DNA of 64,000 nt, taken from assembly GCF_004343255.1 (NCBI RefSeq), contig NZ_SMDD01000001.1, positions 1,270,738 to 1,334,737 on the forward strand, written 5' to 3'. Numbering within the stretch: position 1 is the first letter of the stretch; each line of letters opens with the position of its first letter. Position numbers and translations under genes: made by a program. The notes beneath the pieces are model-generated. The model ran no database searches. It had not been told where the DNA came from and saw only the letters and a list, made by a program, of their open reading frames with translations. The stretch comes from Laceyella sacchari. GTDB lineage: Bacteria > Bacillota > Bacilli > Thermoactinomycetales > Thermoactinomycetaceae. Shown piece after piece: positions 17,809 to 26,331 of the stretch.

Positions 17809-18760
17809 CACCTGTCTCCTTCCGTTTGTTCAAATCAATGTGGATCAGTGGATAAATCAGGCTAGCAAAAAGAATTGCTCTTTCGATTTCTATTTTCTCA
17901 TATGCGTCAACGGGCGTTCCCGTGACTGATAACACCCCGATTGTTTTTCCATCCAGCGAACCAGCCTTGATAGGGACGCACAAAATGGTACGATACACCT
18001 TGCGAGATAACTCTTTGCGGTCGTATTCATACTCCAAATTCTCCACATCCGGGACATAATACAGTTCATTCGTGCGATACGCCTTCCCTGCCGAACTTCC
18101 GATAATCGGCGGGCGGTAAAATTTGACCCGATGTGAGTGTCCACTGGAATGGGCATAATGGATCAAGCAGTCCTCTTCGGGATGTTTGACATGGATGATA
18201 CAACGTGGATTTTTCTCGCGGAAACCCTTAAACGTATTGACGAGATAATCCAGAAGATTCATGAAAATATCGTCGCGGTTTTGGCGAAAATGCTCTTCTT
18301 CCACGATTGCGGTAGCGATTTCATCCGCAGTGTACATGATTTGTGACATCGTGTAAGTCTCATCGTCGTACCGGTTATCCAATTCTTCATACAGTTGCCG
18401 GAGTGTATTGATTTCTTGAGTCAGTTTGTTCACCTGTCTTTTCCCTTTGGTTATCTCCAGCTCTTTTTCTTTAATCAATTCAAGCAACTCTTTCCTTTCT
18501 TGCTCCAGTAAAATAACTTTCTTTTCAAGCTCATCATTTTCCTCCTGGCATCGTTCCAACTGGATTAATGTTACTTGCCCCCCTTGATCTGTTTCTTCCA
18601 AGTTGCGTCCCATCCAATCATTTTTTCCGGTGGCATAGCGATAAAGATGAATGATAATCATGACAACCAATCCAGCGGCAACAATATATGCGAGGAAATT
18701 GAGAAACCATCCCGAACTGTCATTCAATATCTCCAATAATCTGATTAAATCTTCCGCCAT
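17780..18760 (-). CDS. Membrane-anchored coiled-coil GAF-domain protein
   Basis: 326 residues in three parts: an N-terminal membrane segment (about 17-40), a long coiled coil (about 62-130, rich in Glu, Lys, Leu) and a GAF-like sensor domain (about 150-305; YRPPIIGSSAGKAYRTNELY and RTILCVPIKAG are typical). No output domain (kinase, GGDEF or HTH) follows, so it probably senses a small ligand or redox state and passes it on by protein contact, perhaps to the overlapping 61-residue product. ATG at 18760 follows AAGGGGAG; an ATG 18 bases earlier lies upstream of that site. Confidence 0.8.
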   Translation of the reverse strand: MAEDLIRLLEILNDSSGWFLNFLAYIVAAGLVVMIIIHLYRYATGKNDWMGRNLEETDQGGQVTLIQLERCQEENDELEKKVILLEQERKELLELIKEKELEITKGKRQVNKLTQEINTLRQLYEELDNRYDDETYTMSQIMYTADEIATAIVEEEHFRQNRDDIFMNLLDYLVNTFKGFREKNPRCIIHVKHPEEDCLIHYAHSSGHSHRVKFYRPPIIGSSAGKAYRTNELYYVPDVENLEYEYDRKELSRKVYRTILCVPIKAGSLDGKTIGVLSVTGTPVDAYEKIEIERAILFASLIYPLIHIDLNKRKETGDEPDSEASG

Positions 18761-18897
18761 ATTATCTCCCCTTAGCATATGGCATCAAACTACAATCCAA
18801 ATGATGACCTATAACAATTATATCGAATATTTTATTTTTTCAACAATAAAAATTTTCCTTTATTTATGTGATAATAGGTGGCAGAGGTGAAAATGGA

Positions 18898-19713
18898 ATG
18901 ATTGCAAACCGTTTAATCCAGAATTTGGAGCATTGGAAGAGCAATGCCGTTGGAAATTGGGGAGTTTGGATCGAAGATTTAACCAGCGGTACCACTTGGG
19001 TATGGAATGAAACCAAATCATTTTACGCAGCAAGCATCATAAAAGTTCCCATCATGGTCGCCGTTTATAAGCAGGCGTTTCTAGGTCGTTTGGCATTGGC
19101 TGATGAGATCATCTTGACGGCCGAAGATCAAGTGGGAGGAACAGGCGTTCTGCAACATCTGTCACCAGGGCTGCGCCTCTCGGTGCAAGACTTGACCACA
19201 CTGATGATAATTCAAAGCGACAACACCGCCACCAATATCCTGATTGATCTGTTGGGGACGGAAACGATCCGTGAAACCATGGATGAACTTGGTATGCGAA
19301 AAAGTACCTTTTACAACAAGTTGATGATCGTACCAGCGGCGCCAGCTGGCCTGAACATGATTACCGCAGCGGATGTTGCCCAATGCTTTCGCCACATCGC
19401 GCTGGGTAAGGCAGTATCGCAATACGCCAGCAGACAAATGGTCGAAATCTTAAAAAAACAGCAACTCCGAGACTGTTTTCCGACGGGACTGCCAAGTCAG
19501 CACAGGGATATCATCGGCTGGTTACCGGAATGGGAGTTGGCCCACAAGACCGGGATGGTCACTCAAACGTTGCATGATGCTGGTATTTTATATACTAAGT
19601 CACGGGCGATGGTGATGGTTGCGCTGAGTGAGGAGTGTGAATACGAGCAAGCGCAACAACAAATGAAACAATTGGCCCGTTTGGTATATGAGGCATGCCT
19701 TGCATCCGATTAA
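18898..19713 (+). CDS. Class A beta-lactamase-fold serine hydrolase without signal peptide
   Basis: 271 residues. The catalytic SxxK is Ser46-Ile-Ile-Lys49, the SDN loop is Ser107-Asp108-Asn109 and the KTG triad is Lys217-Thr218-Gly219. The omega loop, where beta-lactamases carry ExxLN, reads VPAAPAGLNMITAADVA with no Glu, so deacylation as in true class A enzymes is not expected. No export signal is seen. A DD-peptidase-like or cytosolic esterase/amidase role is more likely than antibiotic resistance. ATG at 18898 follows GAGGTGA by 7 bases; the open frame extends 10 codons upstream without a better start. Confidence 0.82.
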   Translation: MIANRLIQNLEHWKSNAVGNWGVWIEDLTSGTTWVWNETKSFYAASIIKVPIMVAVYKQAFLGRLALADEIILTAEDQVGGTGVLQHLSPGLRLSVQDLTTLMIIQSDNTATNILIDLLGTETIRETMDELGMRKSTFYNKLMIVPAAPAGLNMITAADVAQCFRHIALGKAVSQYASRQMVEILKKQQLRDCFPTGLPSQHRDIIGWLPEWELAHKTGMVTQTLHDAGILYTKSRAMVMVALSEECEYEQAQQQMKQLARLVYEACLASD

Positions 19714-19729
19714 TCCCCCCCAATACAAA

Positions 19730-19765
19730 TCGATGCGCCGCTCATTGCAATAAACGGCGCATCGA
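19730..19765 (+). terminator. Hairpin after serine hydrolase
   Basis: CGATGCGCCG / CGGCGCATCG, 10-bp perfect stem with a 14-base loop; no T run follows, so termination would be inefficient. Confidence 0.45.
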
Positions 19766-19899
19766 GTCCTGTATCAGCACCAATGGAAAGTAAGGTATCA
19801 TCACCTCCTGACTACTTCTTGATTTAAAGTATTCACATTAACTTATAGTTCATTATGGATGATCTAGTTATTCAGACCATCTGTTACATGTCTCCCGGC

Positions 19900-20157
19900 C
19901 TAATCTTTTGCTTCCATCCACATGCCTTTCACCAAAACCGATTTGATCACCCACCGCTCTCCATCTTTGACGCATGGAAAACGAATATCCTCATCAGGGT
20001 GATAAAGGTACAAGTGCCGATCCGTCTGCAATAACACAATGCTTTCATGTATCAGTCGTTCGATCTCTTGGCCAGTTAAATTTTTTCCCAACCTCTCTTC
20101 CAAACGTTTACGCAGATGGCGCGAAAAATGAAAGAAACGTTGGTTAAAGACAATCAC
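19900..20157 (-). CDS. Hypothetical protein (85 aa) coupled to the S1 gene
   Basis: FFHFSRHLRKRLEERLGKNL, then LIHESIVLLQTDRHLYLYHP and a beta-rich C-terminus ending VLVKGMWMEAKD. Basic, soluble, no recognised family; the layout recalls small toxin-like or phage BrnT-type folds but without clear motifs. A GTG at 20157 overlaps the end of the S1 gene by 14 bases, consistent with coupled translation. Confidence 0.6.
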   Translation of the reverse strand: MIVFNQRFFHFSRHLRKRLEERLGKNLTGQEIERLIHESIVLLQTDRHLYLYHPDEDIRFPCVKDGERWVIKSVLVKGMWMEAKD

Positions 20158-20695
20158 CTGCCTGTTCCACTTCTTTCAAAAAATGGTATACCAAGTCTCG
20201 CTTAAAACCCGGAAGCGCTTTCATCATGGTAATGGTAAAGTGGAAAACGCCCATTCGTTTAACCAATTCCTGAATTTTCTTCTTTGAATTATCTGACACT
20301 AATCCGAATTCTTTGGAAAAAAATTCGATGATGTCATCAATTTCCTCTTTAGGCAGTTCTTTTTCAGGCAATTTGCCTTTCATCTCTTTAAGCACGGCGA
20401 AGGGAGTCTCCTCTCTTTCCGCCAAATGGATCAATGACAATTCCAGTTTGTTGTCATCCTTGATCTGTTTCACTTGGGCCTCTAACAAGTCGTTCACTTC
20501 CAGATTAAAACCGGGGGGGATTTGCGATATATGAATCAAGCCTGGCACAAGATGTTGATCCTTAGTCACCACAAATGCACCATAATCAACCAACTTCGTG
20601 ACGCGGACGGGTACCATTTCACCTTCTTCATAAGGGACGGCATGTTTACGGCTGGTTTTGTTTAAATATTGTGAAATCCTCTCGTCGATGCCCAT
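20144..20695 (-). CDS. S1 RNA-binding domain protein (YugI/GSP13-like)
   Basis: 183 residues. Residues 22-95 are a single S1 domain: GEMVPVRVTKLVDYGAFVV, VPGLIHISQIPPG, VNDLLEAQVKQI and KLELSLI. The C-terminal half is Lys/Glu-rich helix of unknown role. Single-S1 proteins of this kind bind ribosomes or mRNA under stress. ATG at 20695 follows GGAGGAGAG by 5-7 bases. Operon with the 85-residue gene. Confidence 0.8.
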   Translation of the reverse strand: MGIDERISQYLNKTSRKHAVPYEEGEMVPVRVTKLVDYGAFVVTKDQHLVPGLIHISQIPPGFNLEVNDLLEAQVKQIKDDNKLELSLIHLAEREETPFAVLKEMKGKLPEKELPKEEIDDIIEFFSKEFGLVSDNSKKKIQELVKRMGVFHFTITMMKALPGFKRDLVYHFLKEVEQAGDCL

Positions 20696-20852
20696 TCTTC
20701 TCTCCTCCGTTTTTTGTGGTACTTATCATTATATAAGAAAGGACGACTTTCGTAACAGTGGGCAATTCTGTTTTTTTCAAACAAATCCAGGCCATCTGCG
20801 GTGATTACAAATACTACCTTCCGCGGTAAAAGGTTATTCAACAATTAATACA

Positions 20853-20900
20853 ACGGCCAAGGCTTCTGCAAGGGGTAGCGATTGCAAAGACCTTGGCCGT
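20853..20900 (-). terminator. Long hairpin after the deoxynucleoside kinase gene
   Basis: ACGGCCAAGG / CCTTGGCCGT, 10-bp perfect stem closing a 28-base loop with weaker inner pairing. It lies 18 bases after the kinase stop; no strong T run. Confidence 0.5.
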
Positions 20901-20917
20901 ATGCATGACTAATTAAA

Positions 20918-21592
20918 TTAAACGATGATACCCATTTTGTTCAATCTCTTCTTCACTTCAGTAACGACAAATTCAGCATCCTGCTCATTGTTCACCACAT
21001 CAATTTCGTCCATGTTCACCACCAACACCTCTGAAGCTTTGTAATGGTGATGAACCCAGTCATCATACCCGGACCACAGTGTGTGATAATAGTCCACCAA
21101 GCTGGGACCCTGTTCAAAATCACGTCCGCGCATGCCAATCCGAGTCAGTACCGTTTCAAAAGAAGCGCTCAGGTAAACCATCAGGTCAGGTGCCTTTTTG
21201 GGCATTCCTTCGATCTCCTCCAACATATTGTCCAACAGACGCTCATACGCATGGAATTCCAAATCATTGATACGGCCTAACTCGTTCAGGGTCTTCGCGA
21301 AGTACCAATCCTCATAAATGCTACGATCCAAAACGTTTTTCTTATCGGTTAAGGCTCGTTTGATGGCCTTAAAACGCGTATCCAAAAAATGCAATTGCAA
21401 CAAAAACGGATAGCGCATGCGCTCACTTTCTTCCTCTGATGCAGTATACAACAAAGGAAGCAACGGATTATCGTCAACTGATTCATAAAACACTTTACTG
21501 TTCAAGGCCTCTCCCAACAATGTCGCAACACTGGTTTTCCCCAGCCCAATCATCCCGCCGACTACGATCACTAGTTCGTCACTCCCCACCAT
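20918..21592 (-). CDS. Deoxynucleoside kinase (dAK/dCK/dGK family)
   Basis: 224 residues. Phosphorylates deoxynucleosides in the salvage pathway. P-loop GGMIGLGKTS at 12-21; the DRS motif in VLDRSIYEDWYFAKTL; and RIGMRGRDFEQG as the LID Arg-rich region. Bacilli usually carry two such genes in tandem (dgk and dck); only one is here, so nucleoside specificity is not assigned. ATG at 21592 follows AGAGGTGA by 5 bases. Confidence 0.88.
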   Translation of the reverse strand: MVGSDELVIVVGGMIGLGKTSVATLLGEALNSKVFYESVDDNPLLPLLYTASEEESERMRYPFLLQLHFLDTRFKAIKRALTDKKNVLDRSIYEDWYFAKTLNELGRINDLEFHAYERLLDNMLEEIEGMPKKAPDLMVYLSASFETVLTRIGMRGRDFEQGPSLVDYYHTLWSGYDDWVHHHYKASEVLVVNMDEIDVVNNEQDAEFVVTEVKKRLNKMGIIV

Positions 21593-21927
21593 CTAGTTCA
21601 CCTCTAAGCTAACTTGCTCATATCGGGTTGTATTGCTTATATCAGTTATTATCATAACGAATGAATCCAAGCAACTTATAGATCATACCATCAATGGAAG
21701 CAATGGCGCCAGGGGGAATTTTTTACGTGGCCGTCAGACTACTGCATCATTGCATCTTATCTCCAAACATGAAATATATATAAGATTTTTATTTTTATCA
21801 ATTATCGCAGTAAAAAACGCGCAATTGTGCGCCAAATTAGGTACATTATGTTAATTTAATATTTTACAAATACTGACCGTAAGTTTATAATATGAAACGA
21901 AGACAAAAATCATAGAGGTGAAAAAAC
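21593..21927. other. AT-rich intergenic region
   Basis: 335 bases between divergent genes. No open frame with a ribosome binding site on either strand and no notable hairpin; promoters for the kinase gene and the XRE gene must lie here. Confidence 0.4.
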
Positions 21928-22284
21928 ATGTTAAAATGTAATTTAGATTTAATCTTAGCTAAAAAGAAATACGAAGGATTTATGCTTGATTTAAATGGAA
22001 ACAAAGTGAAGCCCACCAAAACAAATTTAGCCATCGCCTTGGGTGTAGTGAAACAGCAAGTAACCATGTGGACAAGCAATACTGCTTATCCCAGAATGGA
22101 TACATTGTACAGAATGGCAAAAATTTTAGGTGTTTCTACTGATGAGTTGTATACATTTGAAGAGAGTGAAGAAGAAATTCAAAAACATAGAGAAGAAATA
22201 GCCAAACGACTTAAAGAAGAAGAGGAAAAATCTAAAAAACGAAAAAAAGAATATCAATTAGCGAAACAACAGAGAAAGGAATAA
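21928..22284 (+). CDS. XRE-family HTH regulator with charged C-terminal tail
   Basis: 118 residues. HTH_3 domain at about 5-75: LAIALGVVKQQVTMWTSN then YRMAKILGVSTDELYTFEE. The last 35 residues are a Glu/Lys-rich helix (HREEIAKRLKEEEEKSKKRK), not a ligand domain. Base composition is clearly lower in GC than the neighbours, which hints at transfer, perhaps as an orphan phage or plasmid regulator. AGAGGTGAAAAAAC precedes the ATG. Terminator downstream. Confidence 0.8.
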   Translation: MLKCNLDLILAKKKYEGFMLDLNGNKVKPTKTNLAIALGVVKQQVTMWTSNTAYPRMDTLYRMAKILGVSTDELYTFEESEEEIQKHREEIAKRLKEEEEKSKKRKKEYQLAKQQRKE

Positions 22285-22360
22285 GTCTGAAGAAAGTTGC
22301 TTTATTTATTTAAAGAAGTAGTGTTAATTGACTGCTCGGTCTAACAACGGTTGAGAAAAA

Positions 22361-22395
22361 GAAAACCTAGCAAGAATCGAATTGCTAGGTTTTCT
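22361..22395. terminator. Bidirectional terminator
   Basis: GAAAACCTAGCAA / TTGCTAGGTTTTC, perfect 13-bp stem between the convergent XRE and TetR genes. Confidence 0.85.
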
Positions 22396-22405
22396 AGATG
22401 CCGTT

Positions 22406-23017
22406 TTATTCAGCGGATGGCTTGCTGACAAACAACCAGTCGTGGATCTTGAGAACCTCGGTCATATTGACCTGGGGTTTGAGCATGTAAAGGATCTCGT
22501 ACCCCAACACAATTCCCATCAACAGGTTGGTGATGGTTTGAGTATCCATATCAGAACGGATTTGCCCCATCTCCTGGCCTCTTTCAACGATCATATGGAG
22601 GAATTCCGACCATTGGTTAAAGTTCAGTTCTAGCCATTCCCGAACCGTTTCGTCTTTGCGGGAATATATGACCAACTGATAAAAGGTGGCCGTCCATGTC
22701 AATGGATCGTCACCAAGGCTGGCGTAAATTTTGGTGGTCACTTTTTCCAAGATGGCCCGCACATTACAATTGTCGAGAAACAATTCCTCTTTAATTTCAG
22801 CCGCCATATGCCCATACCCGCGGTCCAAACGGGTTCTCATCAATTCATACAACATTTCTTCTTTGCTTTTGAAATGAACGTAGAAAGAGCCTTTGGTTCT
22901 GCCGATTTGTTTCATAATCTCATCAATGCTTAGCGCATCAAATCCTTTATCGGCCATCAACCGGAATGCGGTTTCAATGATTTTTCTTTTCGTTTCTTTT
23001 CCTGTGGAATATTTCAT
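22406..23017 (-). CDS. TetR/AcrR family transcriptional regulator
   Basis: 203 residues. N-terminal TetR HTH: TKRKIIETAFRLMADKGFDA, LSIDEIMKQIGRTKGSFYVH, FKSKEEMLYELM. The C-terminal ligand domain gives no clue to the inducer. ATG at 23017 follows TTGGAGG; the open frame upstream is non-conserved. An inverted repeat TATTCG-N7-CGAATA lies 16 bases before the start and is the likely operator. The divergent flavodoxin-like reductase is the probable target. Confidence 0.87.
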   Translation of the reverse strand: MKYSTGKETKRKIIETAFRLMADKGFDALSIDEIMKQIGRTKGSFYVHFKSKEEMLYELMRTRLDRGYGHMAAEIKEELFLDNCNVRAILEKVTTKIYASLGDDPLTWTATFYQLVIYSRKDETVREWLELNFNQWSEFLHMIVERGQEMGQIRSDMDTQTITNLLMGIVLGYEILYMLKPQVNMTEVLKIHDWLFVSKPSAE

Positions 23018-23032
23018 GCGAGCCTCCAATCG

Positions 23033-23051
23033 TATTCGAATTGAGCGAATA
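23033..23051. promoter_or_regulatory. Candidate TetR operator
   Basis: TATTCG-aattgag-CGAATA, perfect 6-bp arms, directly upstream of the TetR gene start. Position fits autoregulation. Confidence 0.5.
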
Positions 23052-23290
23052 AATACTATTATATATTGATTTTGATAAATAGGCATCCTGTAAAGAAAGC
23101 GTACCAAACACACAGTTTCTTTTCAACCTGAAAGAGGTGTGAAACATCGAATTCGGATACAAATGAACGAAAGTCATAAGTGAAGCAAATCAGAAATGGG
23201 GTTCGGTTCCACCGGCCGGTTTCTGCTCCAACTTCATATATGATATACTAACCGGGAACATTCGTCGAATCTGAGAAAAGGGGGATTGTG

Positions 23291-23839
23291 ATGAAAATAT
23301 CCGTTATTTTAGGTAGCTCCCGTGACAATGGGAATGCAGAGACTCTTGCACGGCGGTTGTGCGATGGGCTTGATGTGGAATGGATCACCTTGCGAGACAA
23401 AGACATTCGCCCGATCCGTGACCAACGCCATACAGAACATGGATTTGAGCCGGTCGATGATGATTATGAAGATGTGATCCAACAAGTCATGAACAGCGAT
23501 ATCCTCGTCTTCAGCACGCCGCTATACTGGTATGGCATGTCTGGTCACATGAAAAATTTTGTGGATCGCTGGTCGCAAAGCCTACGCAATCCGGCATACG
23601 ATTTTAAAGGCGCAATGAAGGACAAGCCCGCTTATGTGATTATCTCCGGCGGGGAGTCGGCCAAAATCAAAGGGCTGCCCTTGGTTCAGCAATTCCAGTA
23701 CATATTTGAATTTATGAATATGAAATTTGCCGGCTATGTCATCGGGCGGGGTACCAAGCCTGGCGAAGTGTTAAATGACAAAGTCGCTTTGCAAGAAGTA
23801 GACCATCTCAACCAAACTCTCAAAAATATGAGCGTCTGA
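23291..23839 (+). CDS. Flavodoxin-like NAD(P)H-dependent oxidoreductase
   Basis: 182 residues. FMN-binding start ISVILGSSRDNGNAETLARR, then STPLYWYGMSGHMKNFVDRW, which is the NADPH-dependent FMN reductase/quinone reductase pattern. Reduces quinones, nitro or azo compounds with FMN. ATG at 23291 follows AAGGGGG by 6-7 bases (a GTG three bases earlier is less likely). Divergent from the TetR gene, and probably regulated by it. Ends in a strong terminator. Confidence 0.87.
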   Translation: MKISVILGSSRDNGNAETLARRLCDGLDVEWITLRDKDIRPIRDQRHTEHGFEPVDDDYEDVIQQVMNSDILVFSTPLYWYGMSGHMKNFVDRWSQSLRNPAYDFKGAMKDKPAYVIISGGESAKIKGLPLVQQFQYIFEFMNMKFAGYVIGRGTKPGEVLNDKVALQEVDHLNQTLKNMSV

Positions 23840-23850
23840 TAAAATTGCGC

Positions 23851-23887
23851 GGCATAAGCCCACCCAGAGAATGGGTGGGCTTATGTT
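23851..23887 (+). terminator. Terminator
   Basis: GCATAAGCCCACCC / GGGTGGGCTTATG, 13-14 bp stem with a 7-base loop, after the reductase gene. Confidence 0.8.
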
Positions 23888-24025
23888 GTGTGCCAGCTTT
23901 TTACGCTGTGATCACTCTCTGCCCCACTTCTAATGTACATGCAACCGCATTTTTCGCAATATCCTTCCAAACGTTCATGAGGTTAATAAAGCGTAAAAAT
24001 CCCTTTTCTTAAGTAGTTTCCAACT

Positions 24026-25759
24026 TTAATCAAACTGTTTGGAATACAGATGTGTATACACTCCATCGCGCGCAAGTAACTCATCGTGCGTACCTTGTTC
24101 CACAATTCCATCTTTCGTTAGTACAATAATTCGTTGGGCATTGCGGATGGTGGAAAGGCGATGGGCAATAACGAGGGTCGTACGTCCTCTTGCTAACGAT
24201 TCTAGTGATTTCTTGACGATGCTTTCACTTTCGTTATCTAGCGCGCTCGTTGCCTCATCTAAAATAAGAACGGGTGGATTTTTTAAGAATACGCGAGCAA
24301 TGCTTAGTCGCTGCTTTTGACCACCAGACAAGTTGACACCTCTTTGTCCGATCTCGGAGTGGTAACCGTTTGGCAAACTCATAATAAAGTCATGGGCATT
24401 GGCGCGCTTGGCTGCCGTAATAATCTCTTCATCGCTCGCCGCTGGATTTCCGTAGCGGATATTTTCCATCACCGTTCCCGCAAAAAGGTAAACATCTTGC
24501 TGTACAATACCGATGTTATTTCTTAATGACTGCAGGTCGATATCGCGAACGTTGATCCCGTCTAGTAACACCTCCCCATCTGTCACATCATAAAAGCGAG
24601 GGATGAGAGAGCATAATGTAGTTTTTCCCACACCAGACGGACCAACTAACGCAACGTACTCTCCCGGTTGTATACGAAGCGACAGGTTTACTAAGACATT
24701 GTCCAAATGGTCTTCGTAACGGAAGGAAACTTGCTTGAACTCAATCTCGCCATGTACCTCTGACAAAGTTATGGCATTCTGTTTGTTTTCGATTGCTGGC
24801 TTCAGATTCATGATTTCCATAAAGCGCTGAAAGCCAGTGATTCCTTCTTGAAACTGCGTGCTCATATGAGTCAGTCGTTGAATTGGTTCGATCATAAAGT
24901 TGATATACAGTAAGAAAGTAATCAAATCAGCTAACTCTAAAGTGTTATTCACAATGCTAGCACTACCTAAGATAATCACCGTGATCGTAATCAGTTGGAT
25001 AAACGCTTCAACACCATTGAAAAAATACGCTTCCGCCTTGTACGTATTCTTTCGGCTATCAAGGAAACGATTGTTTTCTCGGTTAAACTTTTCAATCTCT
25101 ACGTGCTCGTTGGCAAACGATTTTACCACGCGGATTCCTGAAAGACTATCCTCTACCTGTGCGTTTACGTCCCCGATTCGCTCTTTGTTTCTTCTTAATG
25201 CCTTATTCAACTTTTTATTAAAATATAATGTAAAGGAACCTAAAAATGGTAAAAAACAGAACACAGCGATTGTTAAGGGGGCGTTAATATAGAACAAAAT
25301 AACAAATGCTCCAATAAAACGGGCGAGATACTTGACGTAGTCTTCTGGACCATGATGATAGAGTTCGGAAAGCAAAAGCAGGTCGTTCGTTATTCGAGAC
25401 ATGAGCCGACCTGTCTTTTCCTTATCGTAAAAACTTAAGGAAAGCTTCTGCATGTGCGCGAACAACTCGCTACGCATATCCCTTTCCATACGAGCGCCGA
25501 GTTCATGACCTTTGTAGTCTACAAAGTAGTTTCCAATATTCTGGATGACGACTAAAACAAGCATCAACCCACCAATCCAGTACACTTCACTTAGCGCAGT
25601 GGATAAGTCTCCTTCCAGAACATCTTTTGTTATATATCGAACGAGTAATGGAAATACCAAAGTCACAGCAGATACGATAAAGGCGCAGGCCAATACCGAA
25701 AGAAACAACGTTAAGTACGGTTTGTAATATGAGAAAAATTTTTTTACTGGAAAACGCAT
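24026..25759 (-). CDS. ABC exporter half-transporter (membrane domain fused to ATPase)
   Basis: 577 residues: six membrane segments (about 15-290), then the ATPase with Walker A GPSGVGKTT (373-381), signature LSGGQKQRLSIAR, Walker B VLILDEATSALD and a switch His in VIAHRLS. Works as a dimer to export drugs, lipids or peptides. The ATG at 25759 has AAGGGGTA as ribosome binding site. An 18-codon leader peptide and competing hairpins lie directly upstream (25764-25875), suggesting translation-dependent control as known for antibiotic resistance ABC genes. No peptidase C39 domain. Lower GC than flanking genes. Confidence 0.9.
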   Translation of the reverse strand: MRFPVKKFFSYYKPYLTLFLSVLACAFIVSAVTLVFPLLVRYITKDVLEGDLSTALSEVYWIGGLMLVLVVIQNIGNYFVDYKGHELGARMERDMRSELFAHMQKLSLSFYDKEKTGRLMSRITNDLLLLSELYHHGPEDYVKYLARFIGAFVILFYINAPLTIAVFCFLPFLGSFTLYFNKKLNKALRRNKERIGDVNAQVEDSLSGIRVVKSFANEHVEIEKFNRENNRFLDSRKNTYKAEAYFFNGVEAFIQLITITVIILGSASIVNNTLELADLITFLLYINFMIEPIQRLTHMSTQFQEGITGFQRFMEIMNLKPAIENKQNAITLSEVHGEIEFKQVSFRYEDHLDNVLVNLSLRIQPGEYVALVGPSGVGKTTLCSLIPRFYDVTDGEVLLDGINVRDIDLQSLRNNIGIVQQDVYLFAGTVMENIRYGNPAASDEEIITAAKRANAHDFIMSLPNGYHSEIGQRGVNLSGGQKQRLSIARVFLKNPPVLILDEATSALDNESESIVKKSLESLARGRTTLVIAHRLSTIRNAQRIIVLTKDGIVEQGTHDELLARDGVYTHLYSKQFD

Positions 25760-25763
25760 GATT

Positions 25764-25848
25764 TACCCCTTTTTTGTGTTATTTAAACAAACACATATAA
25801 GGGGTACACCATTTATAACTAAGAAGATGTTCCACCCTTATATGTTTG
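25764..25848 (-). promoter_or_regulatory. Putative translational attenuator of the ABC exporter
   Basis: On the minus strand, a segment inside the leader peptide (CAAACATATAAGGG, 25835-25848) pairs with a segment after it (CCCCTTATATGTGTTTG, 25788-25804, two-base bulge). The same second segment contains TACCCCTT (25799-25806), an exact complement of the transporter's ribosome binding site AAGGGGTA (25764-25771). Two exclusive pairings, one including a translated leader, are the hallmark of attenuators. Confidence 0.55.
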
Positions 25849-25875
25849 TACGGTTTGATTTGTCATGGTTTTCAT
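25819..25875 (-). CDS. 18-residue leader peptide upstream of ABC exporter
   Basis: MKTMTNQTVQTYKGGTSS then TAG. AAGGAGGGG (25884-25892) sits 8 bases before the ATG, one of the strongest ribosome binding sites in the window, on an 18-codon frame. The stop is 60 bases before the transporter start. The second half of the frame forms one arm of a hairpin. It reads as a regulatory leader whose ribosome occupancy controls the exporter; a secreted peptide substrate is the alternative. Confidence 0.6.
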   Translation of the reverse strand: MKTMTNQTVQTYKGGTSS

Positions 25876-26030
25876 GAGAATTGCCCCTCCTTGTTCGTTA
25901 ATACTTTCATTTTAAATTTAGTTTAATAAGGAGTAAACATCATTATTCCATCAATTTATAGCATAAATAATAATAAGAAATATCTATCTTATTCTAACTT
26001 CACATCCAAAGATTGGGGTGGTTCCTATAA

Positions 26031-26331
26031 ATCAATGATGCAATCGCCAAATCGCTTAATATATTTCGTAAGAACCTTCTCGTCTTAACTGCCGACAGCG
26101 GTCAAATCTACGACGTTTGGAAAATAACCGCGTTTGCAACCAAAGCATTATACTTGCAGTATTTAAGAATGAGAAGCTCGCAGTCTTCCCAAGGAAGCAA
26201 TTGTTCTCGATAATGTCGACAAAGCAGCCGGTTCTTGGATGAAATCACCGCTTCACGTCTTCTTTTTCCGGAAGGTTCATAATACATATAAAGTATTCAT
26301 CTTTAATGACGAGGGGGGGCTGTCATGTTAA
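26031..26331 (+). pseudogene. Decayed gene of unknown family with two frameshifts
   Basis: Three plus-strand frames join into one protein-like sequence: INDAIAKSLNIFRKNLLVLT followed by ADSGQIYDVWKITAFATKAL, then KNEKLAVFP, then PKEAIVLDNVDKAAGSWMKS and a tail rich in aromatic residues ending FNDEGGLSC. Frame changes occur near 26165 and 26191. No start codon with a ribosome binding site precedes it; the stop overlaps the yunB start. I do not recognise the family. It fills most of the gap between the exporter leader and yunB. Confidence 0.4.
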
